Shown here: one piece after another, positions 5,940 to 10,368 of the stretch
Layout of the letters: each line of letters starts with the position of its first letter
Numbering within the stretch: position 1 is the stretch's first letter
Assembly (NCBI GenBank): GCA_024639445.1
Contig: JAHEIJ010000059.1
Coordinates: 1 to 10,368 of the forward strand
Direction: 5' to 3'
Source of the DNA: Gammaproteobacteria bacterium
Lineage (GTDB): Bacteria > Pseudomonadota > Gammaproteobacteria > UBA6429 > Thiohalophilaceae
DNA length: 10,368 nucleotides
Made by a program: the position numbers and the translations under genes
The notes under the pieces: model-generated
Databases searched by the model: none
Seen by the model: the letters and a program-made list of their open reading frames with translations, nothing else
What the model was told of the DNA's origin: nothing

Positions 5940-7077
5940 CATACTGATAGTTGGCGGCGGGCCAGCCGGTTCTACCCTGGCCTGGGCGCTGCGCGACAGC
6001 GGCCTGGCTGTGACTATCCTAGATAAGCAAACATTCCCGCGAGACAAGGTCTGTGCAGGTTGGGTTACACCGGCGGTGATGGAGGAATTACAGATCAACC
6101 TGGATGATTATGCCAAGGGGCGAACTCTGCAGCCTATTAGTGGCTTTCGCGTCAGCCAGTTAGGTAAAAAGGAAGTTGAAACCCATTATCATGACAAACC
6201 TGTCAGTTATGGTATTCGCCGCTGTGAGTTTGATGATTATTTGCTGCAGCGTTCAGGTGCTGAGCGGGTATTGGGACAGGCTTTCAAGTCCATGGTCTGG
6301 CAAGGCGATAGCTGGCTTGTTAATGATGACATCCAGGCCCGGCTGGTAGTCGGAGCCGGTGGGCATTTTTGTCCCGTGGCACGCGCCGTTGGCGCGAAAC
6401 TGGGACGCCATGAACAGGTTGTGGCGGCACAGGAAATTGAATTCCAAATGACGCCGGCGCAACTGAGTGAATGCCAGGTTGCTGCGCAAGTTCCGGAGCT
6501 GTTTTTTACCCCTGATCTTATTGGGTATGGCTGGGTTTTTCGCAAAGGGGATTACCTGAATATCGGCCTGGGTCGGGAGGATAACCACAAGCTGTCAGAT
6601 CATGTGCAGAATTTTTGTCAGTTTCTAAAGCAACAGGGTAAAATTCCCGCGGACTCGCCGGATAAGTTTCACGGGCATGCCTATCTTCTTTATCCGCATG
6701 CAATTCGCGAGGTCATTAAAGATGGCGTATTGTTGATTGGTGATGCCGCCGGCCTGGCTTACCCGCAAAGCGGCGAAGGCATTCGACCAGCGGTTGAATC
6801 CGCCTTGCTGGCTGCTCAGGTCATTAGTACTTGTGAGGGTGATTTTCAGCAAACCAGGCTGCAACCTTATTATGTAAAACTGGTTGCCCGCTTTGGGGAG
6901 CGCCAACCCAAAGCCGGTTTACTGGAACGATTGCCCCTTGGATTGAAGCAAGCGCTGGCTGGGCAGTTAATGCAGAGCCGTTGGTTTACCCGCCATATTG
7001 TAATGGACCGTTGGTTCCTGCATAGTCAGCAAGCGCCACTTTCCGGGCAAGTCGGTCAGGGTTCGTCGGTTCCCTAG
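5926..7077 (+). CDS. Geranylgeranyl-reductase-family FAD-dependent oxidoreductase
   Basis: This encodes a 383-residue flavoprotein. The N-terminus is a Rossmann dinucleotide fold with GGGPAGS (10-16) and Asp33 at the end of the second strand for the adenosine ribose. PRDKVCAGW (38-46) corresponds to the PRDKxCGG segment of geranylgeranyl reductases. GDAAG (272-276) and GEGIRPA (283-289) are the second FAD-contact motifs of this group. The family includes enzymes that reduce isoprenoid double bonds as well as hydroxylase-like relatives, so the substrate is not fixed by sequence. The ATG at 5926 is chosen because GGAGG lies directly upstream and the Rossmann strand starts six residues in; a longer reading from 5767 would run inside the cfa gene. 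The 14-bp overlap with cfa implies coupled translation and a shared pathway. A role in modifying or reducing the acyl product of the methyltransferase is inferred. Confidence 0.8.
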   Translation: MKQVDILIVGGGPAGSTLAWALRDSGLAVTILDKQTFPRDKVCAGWVTPAVMEELQINLDDYAKGRTLQPISGFRVSQLGKKEVETHYHDKPVSYGIRRCEFDDYLLQRSGAERVLGQAFKSMVWQGDSWLVNDDIQARLVVGAGGHFCPVARAVGAKLGRHEQVVAAQEIEFQMTPAQLSECQVAAQVPELFFTPDLIGYGWVFRKGDYLNIGLGREDNHKLSDHVQNFCQFLKQQGKIPADSPDKFHGHAYLLYPHAIREVIKDGVLLIGDAAGLAYPQSGEGIRPAVESALLAAQVISTCEGDFQQTRLQPYYVKLVARFGERQPKAGLLERLPLGLKQALAGQLMQSRWFTRHIVMDRWFLHSQQAPLSGQVGQGSSVP

Positions 7078-8252
7078 TTTCGGATGGAAGCACGTTGTTG
7101 TTTGAGCCAGCGTTGATCGAACTTGTCGACGATCTTGTTCAAGGTTGTTGTTTCAATATAGTCAGTCGCAGCAATTTCAGTTAATGGTGTGGGTGAGCCG
7201 GTTTTTTGATGACCAATGTTATCCAGCCGCAACTTCAACGATGGCATTGTTGCTTTCAGTTTATCCGGTTCATTAATGGCAGCCATAAGTGAGTTGCGAG
7301 CTTCATCGGCGTTAAGACTTTTTTGAACAACGTCAGACATCTGGCGAAACGGTGCATAGTTAGCCCCCCCACCACGTCTCACCAGTTGTTTGATTTTCGG
7401 CCAGTACTTCTGCTCCAGAAACATCCTCGTAATGATGTTCTGTGACATTACCCCGGCCATATCCCGATCATTAACCAATTCCAGTGCATAACGGTCGGCT
7501 TCCAGTTCATCCTCGCGTATGGCGAAAAGTGCCAGTCTGTTGTAGAAAGGGACATATAATTTAAAGAAGATGCCTAGAATCCGGATAGCAGGAATTTTTT
7601 GGCGGGCATAGCTATCGCGGTAAGTCCGCCAGATGCCTTTGAGTTGATAGAACCAGCCACTCACGCGATTATGTTTACCACTGGCTTGCCCGATGCGGCG
7701 CGCCAGTAGGGCTTTGAAATGTGAGGGTGGCAGACTTAACAACAGGGGCAAGCCGATAGTCAGGGTATTGTTAGTTAACATAGGTAAACCGAAACGCGGT
7801 GTGCGTACCAGTTGTATGTCGAAATCACTGCGTAATACAACACTATGGATAGAAGCCCGCCCATAGTGGTTTTCGAGTTCAGCGATCAAGTCGAGTAAAG
7901 CCGGCGCTGAGGTATGATCAAGAGCTAAACCATGCGGCGGAATGAGAGGGGTCCGTATAATAAGCCATGTCATCCAACTGCAAAGCAGAATGACGAGCAA
8001 GCTAATTGCAAAGTACACCCAGTCTATTATCGCTGCGGCAGTGCTCAAGCGTTGCGGCAATTGCATCAGCAGAATGGCAGCGGTAAAGGGGAAGCCATAC
8101 AGTACAATTAATCCTGGGAGAGCTGCTATTGCGCCCAGGATTTTAGCCAGGACTGGTACCCGCTTAATTAACGGTTGCAACAACCGGTTAATGTTCAGGC
8201 GTTCCAGTTGATTTGTCAGTAATGAAGACAATTGATGGGATTCGACGGCCAT
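7074..8252 (-). CDS. M48-like membrane protein with a destroyed HEXXH motif (pseudo-protease)
   Basis: This encodes a 392-residue protein. There are two hydrophobic regions at about 33-64 and 73-99, then a soluble domain with the layout of M48 metallopeptidases. At 181-189 the sequence reads ALLARRIGQ where active relatives have LLAHEhGH (h, hydrophobic). Both zinc-binding His are therefore Arg185 and Gln189, and the catalytic Glu is Arg186. Downstream, REDELEADRYAL (246-257) keeps the third-ligand Glu249 and the Asp253 of the E-x-x-AD motif, and GKHNRVSGWFYQL (192-204) keeps the flanking family pattern. The reading frame is intact over the full length, so the protein is probably made but not a zinc protease. 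Its TAG stop shares CTAG with the stop of the flavoprotein gene. It is divergent from the lipoprotein gene, 55 bp away. M48 kinship is inferred from motifs and order, not a search. Confidence 0.7.
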   Translation of the reverse strand: MAVESHQLSSLLTNQLERLNINRLLQPLIKRVPVLAKILGAIAALPGLIVLYGFPFTAAILLMQLPQRLSTAAAIIDWVYFAISLLVILLCSWMTWLIIRTPLIPPHGLALDHTSAPALLDLIAELENHYGRASIHSVVLRSDFDIQLVRTPRFGLPMLTNNTLTIGLPLLLSLPPSHFKALLARRIGQASGKHNRVSGWFYQLKGIWRTYRDSYARQKIPAIRILGIFFKLYVPFYNRLALFAIREDELEADRYALELVNDRDMAGVMSQNIITRMFLEQKYWPKIKQLVRRGGGANYAPFRQMSDVVQKSLNADEARNSLMAAINEPDKLKATMPSLKLRLDNIGHQKTGSPTPLTEIAATDYIETTTLNKIVDKFDQRWLKQQRASIRN

Positions 8253-8307
8253 GTTCAGGTAACCTGTAATTCTTTATTTTCGGCATATTTCTTATTAACT
8301 TAAATCA

Positions 8308-8790
8308 ATGGCGCAGAAAAGTTCCGACTCGGTTCACAATTTCCTGATTCTGCTGCTCAATCGGATTGCTAGTCGAGGGTGGTTCAGCCTGATGCTGGGC
8401 GTTAGCCTGTTAGCGTGTACCTCTCCAACTGATGACGCAACACAGGTTCGCCAGGGTGTTGAGCTCCTGGCAAAGGCGATTGAGCAGCATGAACGAGATA
8501 CCATCATGCAACGGCTTGATGATGATTTTCGGACTCGTGAAGGTCTGTTGCCTCAGGATATAAATCGGATGTTGTTTATTCAGTTTCGCCAGAATAAGCA
8601 GATTCAGGTATTTCTGTTCGACATGGATGTCAATGTGATGTCCAACACGGCTGATGTCCAGCTTGAAGCCTTGCTGCTGGGGTCTAGCCAGTGGCTGCCA
8701 GAGCGCGGCAGGCGCTATCGGGTACAGATGCGTTGGAATAAACGGGGCGACGAATGGTGGTTGTTACGGCTGGATTGGCAACCTATATAG
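8308..8790 (+). CDS. Putative lipoprotein, possibly NTF2-like fold
   Basis: This encodes a 160-residue protein. SLLAC ending at Cys37 is a good lipobox, preceded by the hydrophobic stretch SLMLGVSLL and by Arg20/Arg23, so lipidation and anchoring in the envelope are likely. The 36-residue leader is long for a lipoprotein. No SD precedes the ATG at 8308, but there is no better in-frame start upstream of the lipobox. After the Cys, a long amphipathic helix (about 44-75), further helical sequence and then strands such as FLFDMDVNVM, TADVQLEALLL, YRVQMRWNK and EWWLLRLDW suggest a small alpha+beta cone like NTF2/SnoaL. That fold is a guess from pattern; I recognise no family. It ends 17 bp before the converging Nudix gene, with no obvious terminator between them. 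Confidence 0.65.
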   Translation: MAQKSSDSVHNFLILLLNRIASRGWFSLMLGVSLLACTSPTDDATQVRQGVELLAKAIEQHERDTIMQRLDDDFRTREGLLPQDINRMLFIQFRQNKQIQVFLFDMDVNVMSNTADVQLEALLLGSSQWLPERGRRYRVQMRWNKRGDEWWLLRLDWQPI

Positions 8791-8807
8791 CTTCATTAGT
8801 AAGGCGG

Positions 8808-9374
8808 TCATTCAGGATCACCAACTTTGACGGATTCCCGATTATTCGCAATTATCGTGTGGGTATGGAGCGGGAAATGGCCTTTAATCCGGTCTTCAAA
8901 AAAGCGCTGCAGGGTAAAGTGAATGGTCCGAAAGGCCAGTGCTTGCCAGGGGATCTCCTCTTCCCGAAACAGTTTAACTTCCAGACTTTCTTCTCCGGCA
9001 TGAAACTCAAGATCAGTCAGGCTGGCGCGATACAACATATACACCTGATCGATATGCGGTAAGTTGATTACGGTGTAGAGCTGCTGGATTTCGAGATTGG
9101 CATTGGCTTCCTCAACAGATTCCCGCTGTGCGGCCTGCTCCGTGGTCTCGCCGGTTTCCATGAAGCCAGCAGGTAAGGTCCAGAGTCCGTAACGGGGTTC
9201 GATAGCCCGTTTACAGAGTAGGACCTGATCTTCCCAAACCGGGAGGGTACCAGTAACAATCTTTGGATTTAGATAATGAATGGTTTGGCAGGTATCGCAA
9301 ACATGGCGTGGTCGGTTATCACCTGCAGGAACTTTGATACTGAGAGCTTGCCCGCACTCGCTACAATATTTCAT
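8808..9374 (-). CDS. Zinc-ribbon Nudix hydrolase
   Basis: This encodes a 188-residue protein. Cys4, Cys7, Cys26 and Cys29 form an N-terminal zinc ribbon of the kind found fused to Nudix domains. The Nudix box runs from Gly70 to Ala92: G-x5-E76-x7-R84-E85-x-V87-E88-E89, giving the REVEE-type metal-binding set with all catalytic glutamates. The usual Gly after EE-x is Asn91, a tolerated variation. GLWTLPAGF (63-71) is the typical lead-in. The enzyme should hydrolyse a nucleoside diphosphate linked to another moiety; ADP-ribose, NADH or similar are possible, and the sequence does not decide which. It is the last gene of a minus-strand run after yggX and a 68-residue unknown, with 41 bp before it. 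A house-cleaning role alongside oxidative-damage functions is inferred from context. Confidence 0.88.
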   Translation of the reverse strand: MKYCSECGQALSIKVPAGDNRPRHVCDTCQTIHYLNPKIVTGTLPVWEDQVLLCKRAIEPRYGLWTLPAGFMETGETTEQAAQRESVEEANANLEIQQLYTVINLPHIDQVYMLYRASLTDLEFHAGEESLEVKLFREEEIPWQALAFRTIHFTLQRFFEDRIKGHFPLHTHTIIANNRESVKVGDPE

Positions 9375-9415
9375 TATTTCAGTACACTACGGTCCAGATC
9401 CATTGCCCCAGAAAT

Positions 9416-9622
9416 TCAGGCAGTCAGGTTGTTGAGCCAGGCCGCCCATTCACCGTGCAGAGAGACATCGATACCGTCTTTGCTTGCCTGCTGCTGCAGG
9501 TAGGTTTGCAGGTCATGCAGCATTTGGCTGTCCATGAGGGCCATGTGCTCGGGTAGCTGGTTGTGCAACAGTCGATAGATCAGTTTCAGCTCCTCCAGCG
9601 GGTAACCATCCAGGGGCGTCAT
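9416..9622 (-). CDS. Unrecognised 68-residue protein between yggX and the Nudix gene
   Basis: From the ATG at 9622 this encodes 68 residues, with no signal peptide, membrane segment or cysteine. It is predicted largely helical: PLEELKLIYRLLHNQL (8-23) and MDSQMLHDLQTYLQQQA (30-46) are amphipathic, and it ends HGEWAAWLNNLTA. The frame is open upstream to 9682 inside yggX, but those 20 extra residues overlap the YggX C-terminus in another frame, so 9622 is preferred. It begins 7 bp after the yggX stop with no good SD, which suggests translation by reinitiation and joint expression with YggX. I know no function. It could be a small adaptor or regulator partnered with its neighbours, but that is only context. 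Confidence 0.6.
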   Translation of the reverse strand: MTPLDGYPLEELKLIYRLLHNQLPEHMALMDSQMLHDLQTYLQQQASKDGIDVSLHGEWAAWLNNLTA

Positions 9623-9629
9623 AGCGGAG

Positions 9630-9914
9630 TTATTTCTTTTGGCCCGGTGGAACAAAGCCCTGGGGTAATTGCCCGAAATCACCCTCGCCGAACAGGAAGC
9701 CGATCATGTGCTTTTCAATCAGTTCCACACTGCCCGGGTCAGCCGTGCTGAGGCGGTTTTCATTGATGATGGTGGTGAGGCGTTCCAGCCATTGCTGCCA
9801 GCCTTCCAGAGAGATGTTGTCAAAAATCCGTTCACCCAACTCACCGGGGTAGGGCGGGGCATCCAGGCCCTCGGCCTCACGTTTCAGGACCTGGCAGAAA
9901 ATTATGCGTGACAT
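9630..9914 (-). CDS. yggX: Fe(2+)-trafficking / oxidative damage protection protein YggX
   Basis: This encodes a 94-residue protein. MSRIIFCQVLKREAEGLD with PYPGELGERIFDNIS and WQQWLERLTTIINENRL follows YggX nearly along its full length, including Cys7, which is reported as important in the enterobacterial protein. C-terminal FLFGEGDFGQ replaces the usual FLF tail and adds a few residues to the roughly 90-residue norm. YggX proteins bind or traffic ferrous iron in the cytosol, protect Fe-S enzymes from oxidation and have been linked to SoxRS control in enterobacteria. GGAG about 8 nt before the ATG supports the start. It leads a minus-strand run (yggX, unknown, Nudix) and diverges from an A-type Fe-S carrier gene across 142 bp, consistent with shared regulation by iron-sulfur status. 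Confidence 0.93.
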   Translation of the reverse strand: MSRIIFCQVLKREAEGLDAPPYPGELGERIFDNISLEGWQQWLERLTTIINENRLSTADPGSVELIEKHMIGFLFGEGDFGQLPQGFVPPGQKK

Positions 9915-9976
9915 ATTGTGTACTCCGCTGTCTATCTTTACATTAGGGACTGTGCCCTTTTTAACGAAACCTGTGT

Positions 9977-9982
9977 TAAAAT
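9977..9982 (+). promoter_or_regulatory. Candidate -10 element of the A-type carrier gene
   Basis: TAAAAT (5 of 6 to TATAAT) is preceded by TGTGT. The -35 position upstream is poor. A start near 9989 would fall inside the inverted repeat at 9981-10001 and give a leader of about 68 nt. Weak call. Confidence 0.3.
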
Positions 9983-10001
9983 CTCAGTAATTTACTCAGA
10001 T
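9981..10001. promoter_or_regulatory. Inverted repeat, possible IscR-like operator
   Basis: ATCTCAGTAA and TTACTCAGAT flank a single T at 9991; nine of ten positions pair as an inverted repeat. Extended to 9979-10003, the sequence agrees with 19 of 25 positions of the E. coli IscR type 1 consensus as I recall it, but it lacks the G of GACT. It sits over the predicted start of the A-type carrier gene, a position suited to repression. The symmetry is seen directly; the regulator is inference. Confidence 0.4.
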
Positions 10002-10056
10002 ATTATCCGAAGCAGGCGGCTTTGTTGCAAGCCGATATGAATTCAGGAGTGCGATC

Positions 10057-10368
10057 ATGACACAAGCAACTAACGCAAGCTATAACCCAAGTATAACCGA
10101 AGCCGAACTCACGGTTTCCGCTATGGCGGCTGAGCAACTGGCGGGCCTGATGGCGAACCCGGATGTGGATGCGGATGGAATTCGGGTCTTCGTTTCCGGT
10201 GGCGGGTGCGGCGGCATGACGTATGGTATGACCTATGCCGAATCAGTTAATGCCAGTGACAAGGTGCTGGAAGGCGAAGGCTTCAAGGTGGTCGTCGATG
10301 CCATTGCCCTGAGTTACCTCAAGGGTTGCGATATCGATTTTACCCAGGACGGTCTTAACGCCTCCTTT
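10057..10368 (+). CDS. A-type iron-sulfur carrier (HesB/IscA/ErpA family), cut by the window edge
   Basis: The frame is open from the ATG at 10057 through the last base, giving 104 residues without a stop. AGGAG a few bases upstream supports the start. IRVFVSGGGCGGMTYGMTY (42-60) is the conserved core of A-type carriers, with Cys51 the first cluster ligand. VVVDAIALSYLKG (78-90) and IDF then NASF (101-104) match the run leading to the C-terminal CGCG, which lies outside the window. Such proteins carry [2Fe-2S] or [4Fe-4S] clusters from the Isc scaffold to target enzymes. Against E. coli ErpA the Cys motif reads CGGMTYG instead of CSGFQYG, and Cys91 stands where ErpA has Gly. I cannot tell ErpA from IscA or another A-type member without the rest, so no symbol is given. 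Confidence 0.85.
   Translation, partial: MTQATNASYNPSITEAELTVSAMAAEQLAGLMANPDVDADGIRVFVSGGGCGGMTYGMTYAESVNASDKVLEGEGFKVVVDAIALSYLKGCDIDFTQDGLNASF

Noticed and set aside
8256..8266. CAGGTAACCTG palindrome just upstream of the M48-like gene as an operator
   Set aside because: It is only five bases per arm and partly coincides with the expected ribosome-binding region; this is too short to support.
8791..8807. Bidirectional terminator between the lipoprotein and Nudix genes
   Set aside because: The 17-bp gap contains no stem with a T-run, and no stable hairpin is evident at the ends of the two genes.
1..10368. CRISPR arrays, tRNA or rRNA genes, insertion sequences, phage or integrase genes
   Set aside because: No repeat-spacer pattern, tRNA-like fold, transposase motif or terminal inverted repeats were found on either strand.

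Overview
The window looks like chromosomal DNA of a gammaproteobacterium. The main reasons are a YggX iron-trafficking protein (a family typical of gamma- and betaproteobacteria), an A-type Fe-S carrier, a bacterial CFA synthase, a DUF2914 protein and a perfect-core CRP-type site. Base composition is moderate and genes are tightly packed. I see no tRNA, rRNA, CRISPR array, insertion sequence or phage gene. The genus cannot be named from the sequence alone.

Layout. 1-314: no intact gene. On the minus strand, 1-166 reads as a decayed N-terminus of a sugar-type ABC transporter ATPase running off the left edge, and 247-276 holds a plausible promoter for the next gene. 315-788 (+): secreted DUF2914 protein. 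785-3559 (-): a 924-residue mosaic of two cyclic-nucleotide-binding (CNB) folds, a rhodanese domain, a very long coiled coil and one membrane anchor near the C-terminus. Its upstream region carries a TGTGA-N6-TCACA site positioned like a class II CRP site. 3731-4411 (-): small outer-membrane beta-barrel candidate. 4536-5939 (+) and 5926-7077 (+): a CFA synthase with an N-terminal extension, overlapping by 14 bp a geranylgeranyl-reductase-like flavoprotein. 7074-8252 (-): an M48-like membrane protein whose HEXXH zinc motif is destroyed. 8308-8790 (+): lipoprotein, possibly NTF2-like. 9914-8808 (-): a three-gene run of yggX, an unrecognised 68-residue protein and a zinc-ribbon Nudix hydrolase. 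10057 to the right edge (+): an A-type Fe-S carrier, incomplete, divergent from yggX.

How the genes relate. The right end is an iron / Fe-S / oxidative-damage neighbourhood: yggX and the A-type carrier are divergent across a 142-bp spacer that contains an imperfect palindrome resembling an IscR type 1 operator. The cfa-flavoprotein pair is translationally coupled and suggests lipid acyl-chain modification followed or accompanied by a redox step. The cyclic-nucleotide/rhodanese protein appears to be a membrane-tethered cytoplasmic sensor or scaffold whose gene may itself be under cAMP-CRP control. Two convergent gene pairs (788/785 and 7077/7074) end in the same way, sharing a CTAG so that each stop codon is TAG on its own strand.

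The least ordinary items are the CNB-CNB-rhodanese-coiled coil-TM protein with its CRP-like site, the M48 pseudo-protease, the cfa-flavoprotein operon and the ABC ATPase remnant.
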